A stretch of 64,000 bases of DNA from Brucella daejeonensis (GTDB lineage: Bacteria > Pseudomonadota > Alphaproteobacteria > Rhizobiales > Rhizobiaceae): the NCBI RefSeq assembly GCF_014199265.1, contig NZ_JACIJG010000004.1, positions 62,001 to 126,000 on the forward strand, written 5' to 3'. Positions 9,299-16,810 of the stretch are shown here, one piece after another (positions within the stretch are counted from its first letter, which is position 1; each line of letters begins with the position of its first letter). The position numbers and the translations under genes were made by a program. Below the pieces are notes generated by a model. The model had not been told where the DNA came from. It saw nothing but the letters and a program-made list of their open reading frames with translations, and did not search any database.

Positions 9299-11250
9299 CT
9301 ACTGCGTTGATGTTATTTCTCGATTGTTGCTCTGGAAGATTATGCCGTCGAAATCGGTTGAGCTGACGGCTTCCCGCCCCAGCATCCATGAACCCGTCAT
9401 ACTTATATGCCCGCTATCATAATAGATGGCCGGCCGTTGCGATAGGGCGAGCAAACTCCCCCCGGACAAATCAGGGAATTGAAATCGACATATGTTGCGT
9501 TGGGAATCTCCGAAACCAGATTCTTGAGTTGTTTATTGATCGAGAATACGGGGCCTGTATTGGCTATAAACAATTCTTCACAATTTATACCGGTCTTAAG
9601 CGATTTTTGCCCGCAATATTGATCATATCTGGAAAAATTTACGGCCTGCCCAATAACCGTAACGCGCTTTCCCTGCGAGACAAGGGATTCTATTGTCTTT
9701 CTTAGGGATGGTAGAAAATCTTGCGACTTTGCGTAAGACGTATAGAGAGACGATATTATGATGTGATCATAGTTTTTCAGAATTGGAATGACAACCTCGA
9801 GAGATTTCTTGCATCTGCTTTGTTCTTGAGGTGTGGTAAACTTATATCCATCTTCGAGAATCGGTGGGCATGAGCTATGTTCAACATTCCTGAAAGATGC
9901 ATTTTCTCGTTTGGCCAATTCGCCAAGTAAGCCGATGTAGTGTGCTGCATTGCTGTCGCCCCACAATAAAACTTTAGGCTCTTCACTGCCGTTTATGATG
10001 CACGATGGTTTTTTCGTGTCGTCGCTGCGTACTGTGCTTCTTTGACATACGTAAGGGTATTTGTAGGCGGCCTGCGTACCATCTCTCATGCGTGCGAGGT
10101 TCTCGGCATAATCGGGTGCGGAAACGACCGGCAGGTAGCCACCAAGATGAATGGCGAAATAACTGACCGCACATAATGCCGCCGTCGGCCAGGCAAACAT
10201 TCGTGCGAACACACGCCCCATGGATGCGGTTGAGTGCCGGAATGGCTCTTCGACAAGCCTGGTAGAGAGAGTTGAAAGAATGACGATTGCAATGAAAACA
10301 GCCGTTCCGACGGTGGCATCGATGTCAACGTACAAATATCTGAGATATGCCAGAATGGGCCAATGCCACAGGTACATTGAATAGGAGATGCCGCCTATAA
10401 AGCGTGCCGGTCGGATCGATAAAGCGCGAGAAAGAGCGGTCTGTTTGGTTCCAGCCAGCAGGAGAAGGCATCCGCCAAGCGTGACGGGGACAGCATTCAA
10501 GCCGGGGAAAGTGTCCTGACCTGTCAGAATGTACGCGCTCCCGGCGACCAGAATGGCGCCAACGGCTCCAAGCGCCAGCAAGGCGCCCGCCGGTATTCGC
10601 CTTGCTGTCGGGGTTTGCGCGAGGAACAGACAAAAGCCCCCTGCGCAAAGCTGGAAAGCCCGCGATGGAAGCATGTAATAAGCGGCGGAGTAGTTGCCCG
10701 TCCGAAGCCAGTATTCACCCCACGCCACGCTTCCCGCCATAATGGCAATCAACGTTGGCAATATGGCCCTGGGGAACTTCAGGAGGACAAAGAGCAGTAG
10801 CGGCCAAACCAGATAGAACTGTTCTTCGACGCCAAGCGACCAGAGGTGCAGCAATGGAATATAGTGGCTGTCCTTGGCGAAATAGCTCGTATCCAGAAAA
10901 AATGTGAAATAAATATTGGCGGCTGAAAATGACGCGAAAATTGCAGACCACGACAGATCGACGAGGTCCTCCGGCAGCAGTACGAACACGCCAATTGCAA
11001 GTGTAATCGCCGTTACAAACAGCATGACCGGGGCGATGCGGCGTATACGTCGACGATAGAACTCGGTGAAATCTGCAAAGGTGCTCAGGCCATCCTTGTA
11101 TATGCGCTGAGTAATGACGTAGCCGGAAATAACGAAAAATAAATCGACGCCGATGAAGCCGCCGGGGATCAATGTTTCATTGATGTGAAAAATAACGACC
11201 AGAAGAACCGCAACAGCGCGCAGCCCCTCAATATCGTAACGGTACGACAT
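9299..11250 (-). pseudogene. OafA-type O-acyltransferase with SGNH domain, frameshifted near the C-terminus
   Basis: The N-terminal 340 residues are an acyltransferase-3 membrane domain (YDIEGLRAVAVLLVVIFHIN, then GFIGVDLFFVISGYVI; about ten segments). A periplasmic SGNH hydrolase-like domain follows, with block I in VLLWGDSNAAH. Such proteins O-acetylate surface polysaccharides. The open frame stops at 9403 after ...NGRPSIMIAGI. The next frame, from 9430, reads IYYDSGHISMTGSWMLG and runs to a TAG at 9299. This is the expected DxxH block, so about one base is missing near 9427-9430 and the catalytic Asp/His are lost from the readable product. Start at 11250 has a G-rich ribosome site. The gene is AT-richer than its neighbours, suggesting transfer. 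Confidence 0.8.
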
Positions 11251-11336
11251 AGATGCCCCCCAGAAAAGATCAATGGGGGTTACAACCACAGTTCTCTGGA
11301 AAAGTCTATATGACCGCCCCGGCACAGCCGAGGTCG

Positions 11337-11435
11337 TTACTCTTTGCTACGCAGAATGGAACCCAGCAGGGCCAGGCCGCCCAGGATTACGATGCCGAGC
11401 CCCATAGCGAATAGAAAAACGTTGAACCATACCAT
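11337..11435 (-). CDS. Very small single-span membrane protein, 32 residues
   Basis: The frame codes for a peptide starting MVWFNVFLFAMG, with a continuous hydrophobic stretch over residues 4-27 and a charged tail (LRSKE). AGGGG lies six bases before the ATG. A 24-base palindrome (11455-11478) lies 20 bases upstream of the start. No family is recognised. The ribosome site, the membrane-segment composition and the basic inside tail argue that it is real, but it is short enough to be chance. Confidence 0.5.
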   Translation of the reverse strand: MVWFNVFLFAMGLGIVILGGLALLGSILRSKE

Positions 11436-11454
11436 AGGGCGCCCCTGCCTTTTA

Positions 11455-11478
11455 TATTCGTATTAGCTAATACAAATA
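11455..11478. promoter_or_regulatory. Operator-like palindrome
   Basis: The core GTATTAGCTAATAC (11460-11473) is a perfect 14-bp palindrome and extends to 11455-11478 with one mismatched pair. It lies just upstream of the 32-residue gene and about 190 bases before tRNA-Pro. Confidence 0.5.
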
Positions 11479-11667
11479 AGACGGAACTGGCAAGTGGCGG
11501 TTATCGAGGTGGTTCTCGTTGCCGGACGGATGGCCGTTCGCATGAGATTGTTCGTGCCATCATGCATCGCCATGCCTGCTTTGCTCCATTTTTTTTTGGC
11601 GCGCCCCAAAATACCGCTTGCTTTGTAAAAATGAATTCTCTAGGGAAATCAGCGTCCGAACGGGCCA

Positions 11668-11744
11668 CGGAGCGTAGCGCAGCCTGGTAGCGCACCTGAT
11701 TTGGGATCAGGGGGTCGGAGGTTCGAATCCTCTCGCTCCGACCA
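11668..11744 (+). tRNA. tRNA-Pro (anticodon TGG)
   Basis: A 77-base cloverleaf with acceptor stem CGGAGCG/CGCTCCG, D-arm GCGC AGCCTGGTA GCGC, anticodon loop TTTGGGA (anticodon 11702-11704), T-arm GGAGG TTCGAAT CCTCT, and an encoded CCA end. It decodes CCA and other proline codons by wobble. Confidence 0.97.
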
Positions 11745-11898
11745 TTTCCACAGAAATCCGGTTTTGATAGCGATGATCATGCAGTCATGTTGGTGCCTGC
11801 ATCTTTTATCGCGTTGACATGGATTGGCGCGTAAACTATTGCCTTGTTGGATTTTCAGCTCCTGACTGGGAGCGCGAGAGTAGTTCAAGGTTCTTCAA

Positions 11899-12204
11899 AT
11901 GGTTGCACGTATTTACCGTCCAGCTAAGACTGCAATGCAGTCTGGTCAGGCCAAGACAGACCAGTGGCTTCTGGAATATGAGCCGGAAAGCCCGCGCATG
12001 GTCGAACCCCTGATGGGCTACACTTCTTCCGGCGATATGAAGAGCCAGATTCGTCTGTTCTTCGATAGTCAGGAAGATGCCGTCGAATATGCCAGGCGCA
12101 ATGGCATTGCCTACCGTCTCATCGAACCGCATGAGCCGAAGCGCCGGAAAGTATCGTATTCCGATAATTTCCGTTTCGACCGGACGATGCCCTGGACGCA
12201 TTAA
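11899..12204 (+). CDS. NADH dehydrogenase accessory subunit, NDUFS4-like
   Basis: The 101-residue protein matches the ETC complex I conserved region: ARIYRPAKTAMQSGQAKTDQWLLEYEP at the N-terminus, GYTSSGDMKSQIRLFFDSQEDAVEYARRNGI in the middle and RKVSYSDNFRFDR at the end. It is the bacterial relative of mitochondrial NDUFS4, a supernumerary subunit on the peripheral arm near the NADH module. Alphaproteobacteria carry it outside the nuo operon, as here, between two tRNA genes. AAGG precedes the ATG. Normal full length. Confidence 0.92.
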   Translation: MVARIYRPAKTAMQSGQAKTDQWLLEYEPESPRMVEPLMGYTSSGDMKSQIRLFFDSQEDAVEYARRNGIAYRLIEPHEPKRRKVSYSDNFRFDRTMPWTH

Positions 12205-12268
12205 ATCGCGTCCCGGAAAGTGTGAAACGTTCCGCGCACTGAAATAGCTTCGACTTTTACAAAGGCGA

Positions 12269-12345
12269 GGTCCCGTAGCTCAGCTGGATAGAGCACCGGC
12301 CTTCTAAGCCGATGGTCGCAGGTTCAAGTCCTGCCGGGATCGCCA
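12269..12345 (+). tRNA. tRNA-Arg (anticodon TCT)
   Basis: A 77-base cloverleaf with acceptor GGTCCCG/CGGGATC, D-arm GCTC...GAGC, anticodon loop CTTCTAA (anticodon 12303-12305), T-arm GCAGG TTCAAGT CCTGC and encoded CCA. It reads AGA codons. The toxin-antitoxin pair lies immediately downstream. Confidence 0.97.
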
Positions 12346-12444
12346 CTTTTCAAAGACTTGCAGAGATTTGCAACTGTTGGCGGCCGCTACATGCAACATG
12401 GACTGCCGCTAAATGACCACTGAACAGTTTGGCGTCTTGCAACT

Positions 12445-12462
12445 TATAGCATTTGCGCTATA
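12445..12462. promoter_or_regulatory. Operator-like inverted repeat before the toxin gene
   Basis: Arms TATAGC (12445-12450) and GCTATA (12457-12462) are separated by six bases, ending eight bases before the toxin ATG. The placement suits autorepression by the antitoxin. Confidence 0.45.
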
Positions 12463-12470
12463 TAGCGGAT

Positions 12471-12797
12471 ATGCAATGGTCGGTCGAAACCCTGGACGAG
12501 AATGTTGACGCCGAAATAGAGGCGCTTCCGGTTGGTTTACAGGCCCGGCTCATCCGTTTGATGGAAATGGTTGAGGCTGTCGGCTTGGAACAATTGCATG
12601 AGCCGCATGTGAAGCATCTGGACGGGAAACTGTGGGAGCTTCGCGCCAAGGCATCGGAGGGTATAGCTCGCGGATTATATGTCACGGTTGCCGGTCGCCG
12701 CGTTGTCATCCTTCATGTATTCGTCAAGAAATCGCAAAAAACGCCGAAAAGCGCCTTGGATATAGCGAAACAGCGTATGAAGCAGGTGAAGCCATGA
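12471..12797 (+). CDS. HigB/RelE-superfamily toxin (phage Gp49-like)
   Basis: The 108-residue protein matches the Gp49-like branch of RelE toxins: AEIEALPVGLQARLIRLMEMV, then EPHVKHLDGKLWELRAKASEGIARGLYV and VVILHVFVKKSQKTPKSALDIAKQRM. Relatives cleave mRNA on the ribosome. I prefer ATG 12471 (MQWSVETLDE) over a TTG at 12453, since the conserved region starts there. The stop overlaps the start of the antitoxin gene by ATGA. The toxin-first gene order is typical of higBA systems. Confidence 0.85.
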   Translation: MQWSVETLDENVDAEIEALPVGLQARLIRLMEMVEAVGLEQLHEPHVKHLDGKLWELRAKASEGIARGLYVTVAGRRVVILHVFVKKSQKTPKSALDIAKQRMKQVKP

Positions 12798-13072
12798 CCA
12801 AGATTGCAGAACTCAAAAAGCGCTTGATGCAGAACCCGGAGTTTCAGGCTGAATATGAAAAGGCCGATGCCGAGTTTGCCCTTATCGAGGCACTGGTGAA
12901 AGCCAGAACAGAAGCGAAAATGTCTCAGGCCGATGTGGCGAAGAGCATAGGCACCACCCAGTCGGCCATTGCACGTCTTGAAGGTGGCAGAGTTTCCCCT
13001 TCTATCTCGACATTGCGCCGATATGCAGAAGCGACCGGATCAAAGCTGGAAATAAGCCTTGTGCATTACTAA
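12794..13072 (+). CDS. HigA-like antitoxin with XRE helix-turn-helix
   Basis: The 92-residue protein has a charged helical N-terminus (ELKKRLMQNPEFQAEYEKAD) and a C-terminal HTH (EAKMSQADVAKSIGTTQSAIARLEGGRV). It should neutralise the upstream toxin and repress the operon. ATG 12794 overlaps the toxin stop by four bases and has AGGTG upstream; a longer frame beginning at 12632 lies inside the toxin gene and is not used. Full length for the family. Confidence 0.88.
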   Translation: MTKIAELKKRLMQNPEFQAEYEKADAEFALIEALVKARTEAKMSQADVAKSIGTTQSAIARLEGGRVSPSISTLRRYAEATGSKLEISLVHY

Positions 13073-13088
13073 TCCGGGCGCCATCGCA

Positions 13089-13145
13089 CGTCCCGAAAAG
13101 TGTGAAATGGTTTTCGGATAGTATACGGCGATTGAGCATTTTTTC
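13089..13145. repeat. Variant dispersed repeat after the toxin-antitoxin pair
   Basis: CGTCCCGAAAAGTGTGAAAT and TGGTTTTCGG, then CGGCGATTGAGCATTTT, combine pieces of the two repeat families of this window. A shorter variant (GTCCCGGAAAGTGTGAAACG) stands at 12208-12235, before tRNA-Arg, so the tRNA-toxin-antitoxin stretch is bracketed. Confidence 0.5.
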
Positions 13146-13173
13146 TTTTAACTTTCCGGTGTTCGCCCGCTGG

Positions 13174-14322
13174 CTATCGGCCAACCGCGCGTGCGGCATG
13201 ATGGCGGGCGAGGTGGCTCCTGTCGTCAAGCGTCGAGCACAGGACAGCCAGGACGATGCCAATGCCAGCGCCCAGCAGCGTATCGAAGACCCGTTCCGGC
13301 GCCATGGCGGCGCCCGCGACACCCGGGGCGGCGAGATAGCTCATCAGCAGTGCCATCGGCGTGACCAGTATCTGACCGAGAGCATAGTTCGTCCCGATGA
13401 TCATCTCGGTCGTGAACTGGAGAACGACGATCAGGGCAATCACGGTCCAAACCGAGGGCGCCTGAGCAAGAACCAGCCAGACCAGCCCGGCGCCGACGAC
13501 CGTGCCTGCCATGCGTTGCAGCGCCCGGTTCATGCTGATGTGCAGATGCGCGCCCTGCATCACGGCCATTGCGCCCATGGCCGCCCATGCCGGGTGTGGC
13601 GCACCGGCGGCATCGGCGATGAAGGCCGCGATCGCCGACCCAAGGATCATGCGACCGGCGGCGACCAGACGGTGGCCGAGCGGGCGCACCGGCTCGCTCG
13701 GGAAGGGCGCATCCGGCTTCGCCTGATGGCGAAAGGTTTCCGTCAAGGCACAGATTCCCATAGCCAGCGCCGCGACGACAGCGGTGGCGGCGGTGCGCTC
13801 GATCACATCCTGCCAGCCGCCGATCTGCCCCATGGAGGCACCGGCGGCAAACACGAAGATCAGTGCGCCCGGAGGGCCGAATTGCCCGGCTGTGGCAGCA
13901 AAAAAGAACAGGCCGGAGCCGAGCGCCAGCAGCATCAGCTGGACAGCGAAGGGCGCGCCGAGCCAGGCCGCCATGGACATGGCCAGCACCGCAAAGCTTT
14001 GGCACAGGGCGCATAGAAGCAGGATGCGGCCGCGAGCGGCAGGCGCGGCAAACCGGCCGAACAGGGCCACCAGCGCGCCAAGCGAAGCAAACCCGATCAG
14101 ATGCGGCCAGGGCGAAAGATAGACGGCAGGCAGGGCAATCGCCGCTGTCAGCGCGGATTGCAGGCCCGCGACGGTCGAGTTTCGGAGAGAGGGCTGCGCG
14201 GCGAGGGTCAGGCTTTCGCGAATTTGGTGCGGCTTTAGCAGATGGCGCGCGGCATCGATGCGGCGCGTATGCAGGGCCGACTGGGCGGCGGGATCGTTTC
14301 CAGTGGGGTCGAACGCGCTCAT
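13174..14322 (-). CDS. FUSC-family inner membrane protein
   Basis: The 382-residue protein has about ten hydrophobic segments in two halves (AGLQSALTAAIALPAVYLSP; LLALGSGLFFFAATAGQFGP; a second half starting GRMILGSAIAAFIADAAGAP). This is the arrangement of FUSC/aromatic-acid exporter proteins related to AaeB and FusC, which export aromatic acids or drugs. The motif AAMGAMAVMQGAHLHISMNRALQRMAGTVVGA is characteristic. The substrate is unknown. Its start overlaps the stop of the marR-like gene by four bases, so regulator and exporter are coupled. Confidence 0.82.
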   Translation of the reverse strand: MSAFDPTGNDPAAQSALHTRRIDAARHLLKPHQIRESLTLAAQPSLRNSTVAGLQSALTAAIALPAVYLSPWPHLIGFASLGALVALFGRFAAPAARGRILLLCALCQSFAVLAMSMAAWLGAPFAVQLMLLALGSGLFFFAATAGQFGPPGALIFVFAAGASMGQIGGWQDVIERTAATAVVAALAMGICALTETFRHQAKPDAPFPSEPVRPLGHRLVAAGRMILGSAIAAFIADAAGAPHPAWAAMGAMAVMQGAHLHISMNRALQRMAGTVVGAGLVWLVLAQAPSVWTVIALIVVLQFTTEMIIGTNYALGQILVTPMALLMSYLAAPGVAGAAMAPERVFDTLLGAGIGIVLAVLCSTLDDRSHLARHHAARAVGR

Positions 14323-14789
14323 GAAACCTCCTGCTGGCGCCGGATCTGCAAATCCTGCAATCGCTGGTCGAGGCGCTCGAATTGCTCAAGCATCACGGCA
14401 ATCTCCGTGTCCGGGAAATCGACCAGCATTTCCGCTTCGCCCTGGGCCAATTCCCGGCGAATTTCGGCGACCCGTTGCTCCCCGGCGGCAGTGAGATGGA
14501 CCAACCGCGCCCTGCCGTCCGCCGCATCGACCCGCCGTTCCACCAGACCCTGCCTCGACAGAATGTCGAGCAGGCGCACCAGGCTCGAACTGTCGATGCC
14601 GACCAGTGCGGCCAGTTCTTTCTGGATAATGCCGCCCCCGCTGGCCTGAAGGTGGACCAACGGCACCCATGTGGCGTCGGTCAGCCCGACGGCGGCAAGA
14701 TGGGCATCCAGAACCTGCCGCCAGCGACGGGCCAGCAGAGAGAAGCGGATGCCGAATTGAAGGCGGGGAGAGGATGGATCGGTCAACAT
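14319..14789 (-). CDS. MarR-family transcriptional regulator
   Basis: The 156-residue protein has a winged helix with IIQKELAALVGIDSSSLVRLLDILSRQGLVERR as the recognition region, followed by the wing VDAADGRARLVHLTAAG. MarR proteins are dimers that repress efflux genes and release DNA when they bind phenolic ligands. It is first in a two-gene operon with the FUSC exporter (ATGA overlap). The start at 14789 fits MarR length; the open frame continuing to 14957 runs through the operator. A perfect 14-bp inverted repeat lies at 14803-14840, so autoregulation is very likely. Confidence 0.88.
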   Translation of the reverse strand: MLTDPSSPRLQFGIRFSLLARRWRQVLDAHLAAVGLTDATWVPLVHLQASGGGIIQKELAALVGIDSSSLVRLLDILSRQGLVERRVDAADGRARLVHLTAAGEQRVAEIRRELAQGEAEMLVDFPDTEIAVMLEQFERLDQRLQDLQIRRQQEVS

Positions 14790-14802
14790 GCGCCGAAGAA
14801 AG

Positions 14803-14840
14803 CAGAAAATAATTTGATTTGCAATACAAATTATTTTCTG
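14803..14840. promoter_or_regulatory. Perfect inverted repeat, probable MarR operator
   Basis: Arms CAGAAAATAATTTG (14803-14816) and CAAATTATTTTCTG (14827-14840) match perfectly with a ten-base spacer. It ends 14 bases before the marR-like start codon and so overlaps the expected promoter and leader. Confidence 0.75.
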
Positions 14841-14940
14841 TCGGGAGCAACGGTGCCCTTTTGTCGAAACCAAACCGGGACGGGGCCTTGGCAAAGCGCG
14901 GTGAGGGGGAACTCGTCGCGCTTTGGTCTTGAAAGCCTGA

Positions 14941-15140
14941 ATAATACCAAAGCTCAATGAGCGAAACTCATCGAGCTTTGGTTAAGCCCGTGCGGCAATT
15001 GAGCATTTTCAAGGCGTGATGCGTTAGCATCTTGGCGCCTTGGTATAAGAGCGGCAGACCGTGGCGAAAGCGATGATTTTCGAGTATCGGAGCGGAGCGT
15101 ACTTGAAGGTAAGTGAGCGCCGGAACTTGGAACAGGCTTT
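14941..15140. repeat. Composite palindromic repeat, second copy
   Basis: A hairpin 14943-14979 (ACCAAAGCTC...GAGCTTTGGT, one mismatch in 16) is followed by the block 14982-15050 (CCGTGCGGCAATTGAGCATT, CTTGGCGCCTTGGTATAAG) and by a left-heavy Bru-RS-like palindrome 15067-15130 (CGATGATTTTCGAGTATCGG). It shares all parts with 4758-4975, but the middle block has the opposite orientation there. Confidence 0.6.
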
Positions 15141-15143
15141 ACG

Positions 15144-15746
15144 ATGATGACGATACTCCCTCCGCTGTTGAAACCGGATCGTGAACCCGCTTCCGGTCGG
15201 CATGTCTTCAGCCGGGTTTTGTGCGGATTGGCGGGGTGCGCGGCGATCGTCTCGTCTGCGCAGGCGCAAGAGGCCGGATTCGATCCGGCGAATCTCGACC
15301 TTGCGAAATTGATCGAATGCCGCGCACAGGTCCCCGACTACAATGAGCTGGCCTCATGGCTGAAAACGGAGCCGCGGGCGCTTGAACGGCTCGGCTGGCG
15401 GCAGGTCGAAAGCGCCAATCCGTTTCTGGAGCAATATCTGCTGGACAGGCCTGTCGGCGTGTTCGGGACGCAGACGACCGACATCGCATTTGCGGGCAGC
15501 GCGATACTTGCTGTCCTCGACGGCGATACCGCATCCGGGCTGGCCGGAAAACTTGATGTTTCGCCGGTTCTGGATAATTCCGACAAATTCATGGGCGAGC
15601 GGGTGATTGCGGAGGAAACCGACGATTCCAACGAGATGATCACCATAAAGACGCGTGTGAGCCTCAATGTTTCGACTGTCGAAAGCCATCCGGGCAAGGT
15701 GTTTGCCGGTTGTTCCTACAGTTTCAGTCTCGACGTGAAGGAATGA
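15144..15746 (+). CDS. Exported hypothetical protein, 200 residues
   Basis: An N-terminal signal peptide (FSRVLCGLAGCAAIVSSAQAQ) is followed by a 160-residue soluble domain without a recognised family. It has two cysteines (ECRAQVPDYNEL and FAGCSYSF) that may pair in the periplasm, and it ends in a beta-rich stretch (MITIKTRVSLNVSTVES). The ATG lies directly at the edge of the composite repeat, so its promoter is either in the repeat or upstream of it. AGG lies at ribosome-binding distance. Single gene; convergent with the next. Confidence 0.7.
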   Translation: MMTILPPLLKPDREPASGRHVFSRVLCGLAGCAAIVSSAQAQEAGFDPANLDLAKLIECRAQVPDYNELASWLKTEPRALERLGWRQVESANPFLEQYLLDRPVGVFGTQTTDIAFAGSAILAVLDGDTASGLAGKLDVSPVLDNSDKFMGERVIAEETDDSNEMITIKTRVSLNVSTVESHPGKVFAGCSYSFSLDVKE

Positions 15747-15860
15747 TGGCGCGTGGATTGGTCGTTCGGTGCGTCGTCTCGAAAAGGCCCGGAGCCGAAG
15801 GGAAGACAGGGTTGCCCCTGCCTTGAGGCCGCACATAGGGGCTTCTGGAGCCATCGCTGG

Positions 15861-16154
15861 TCACGGGCGGAATATTTCGAGCAGGGACGGCCTGTTTTTC
15901 GCCGTCTCCCGATCATGATCGACGACGATACCGTTATTGCGAAGCAATTCCCGAATAGCGAATTCCGGCGTGTGACCGAGGCCGATTTTGGTGTTCGCGG
16001 CTACCCTGCCATTCGGTTGAATGATGCCCGCGACATACAGGGTCCTGCCGTTGGCTTCCTGTATGGGATCGAGTTTATACCCGGCCCATCGGCCAAGTTT
16101 CTCCGCAGCGAACAGCGAAAAGGTCCAGTTGCTGCGATTTTTGCCGAATTTCAT
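15861..16154 (-). CDS. Hypothetical protein, 97 residues
   Basis: The predicted soluble protein (MKFGKNRSNWTFSLFAAEKL at the start; IIQPNGRVAANTKIGLGHTP in the middle) has no known motif to me. GGGGGG stands at ribosome-binding distance before ATG 16154. A 10-bp inverted repeat (16205-16227) lies about 50 bases upstream. Reading frames exist on the opposite strand here, but this one has the better codon balance and start context. Moderately sure that it is a real gene. Confidence 0.55.
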   Translation of the reverse strand: MKFGKNRSNWTFSLFAAEKLGRWAGYKLDPIQEANGRTLYVAGIIQPNGRVAANTKIGLGHTPEFAIRELLRNNGIVVDHDRETAKNRPSLLEIFRP

Positions 16155-16204
16155 GGCCCGCCCCCCAACGGAATACCAATTGCCCTTTTCCCCGGCGCAA
16201 AGAG

Positions 16205-16227
16205 TTAGCACAAGTTTTTGTGCTGAC
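16205..16227. promoter_or_regulatory. Inverted repeat upstream of the 97-residue gene
   Basis: GTTAGCACAA and TTGTGCTGAC form ten-base arms with one mismatch around a three-base GTT loop. It could be an operator or a small hairpin; no T-run follows on the minus strand. Confidence 0.4.
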
Positions 16228-16305
16228 AACGCTTATTTGTATTGGAGGCGGTGTTTTCTACCGTTTAGTGTGGGTCGGTTGCTGCCGGTCTGCGCGTGGA
16301 CACGC

Positions 16306-16713
16306 CTATCCTTCTCGCGAGCCGCCCTCGAAGCGGCTGGCCGGATCGCGGTCGCGCTCATAAGTTTTCACGACAGGGAAGGGCGGTAGCCACGATTCCC
16401 TGCGGATGGTCCACAGTTCGTAAGTCGGCTGAAACCGGTCGATGGCATCGAGCGCCCCGAGATTGATCTCGACCTCGTCCGCGCTGCGGGAAAATACCGG
16501 CGAGCCGCAGCGGGGGCAAAAGAAACGCCCGGCATATTCGCGCGTTTCGCCTTCGACGATCACCGCGTCTTCGGGAAAGATGGCGGACGCATGAAAAAGC
16601 GCGCCGTGATGCTTGCGGCAGTCGAGGCAATGGCAGATTCCCACGCGATAAGGTTGTCCCGACGCCGCGAATCTCACATCGCCGCAAAGACAGCCGCCGG
16701 TAATTTTCTCCAT
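16306..16713 (-). CDS. GFA family zinc protein (glutathione-dependent formaldehyde-activating enzyme-like)
   Basis: The 135-residue protein shows the full set of zinc cysteines of the GFA fold: GGCLCGDVRF, CHCLDCRKHHGA and FCPRCGSPVF. Relatives bind glutathione adducts, and the best-known member speeds formation of S-hydroxymethylglutathione; most paralogues have unknown substrates. ATG 16713 has GGAG upstream. It is followed by no other gene in the same direction and is preceded by a terminator at 16776-16806. Confidence 0.88.
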   Translation of the reverse strand: MEKITGGCLCGDVRFAASGQPYRVGICHCLDCRKHHGALFHASAIFPEDAVIVEGETREYAGRFFCPRCGSPVFSRSADEVEINLGALDAIDRFQPTYELWTIRRESWLPPFPVVKTYERDRDPASRFEGGSREG

Positions 16714-16775
16714 GCCGGTTCTCCTCGGTGCGGGCTTTTGGAACCATTTCTGACGCAATTATCCCGGCTGCGCAG

Positions 16776-16806
16776 CAAAAAAGCGCCGCCTCGCAGGTGG
16801 CGCCTT
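16776..16806 (-). terminator. Rho-independent terminator after the SH3 gene
   Basis: Read on the minus strand, AAGGCGCCACCT-GCG-AGGCGGCGCTT is followed by a T-run. It lies five bases beyond the stop of the gene ending at 16811. Confidence 0.7.
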
Positions 16807-16810
16807 GCTA

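Noticed and set aside
9388-9705. 105-residue plus-strand frame over the acyltransferase end
   Set aside because: It is opposite the conserved SGNH domain and has no family resemblance or start signal.
12269-13145. Integrative island at tRNA-Arg
   Set aside because: No integrase and no duplicated tRNA 3' end are present; kept only as a weak finding about the repeats.
15753-16208. 151-residue open frame on the plus strand
   Set aside because: It has no ribosome site and poor composition; the minus-strand frame at 15861-16154 is more plausible.
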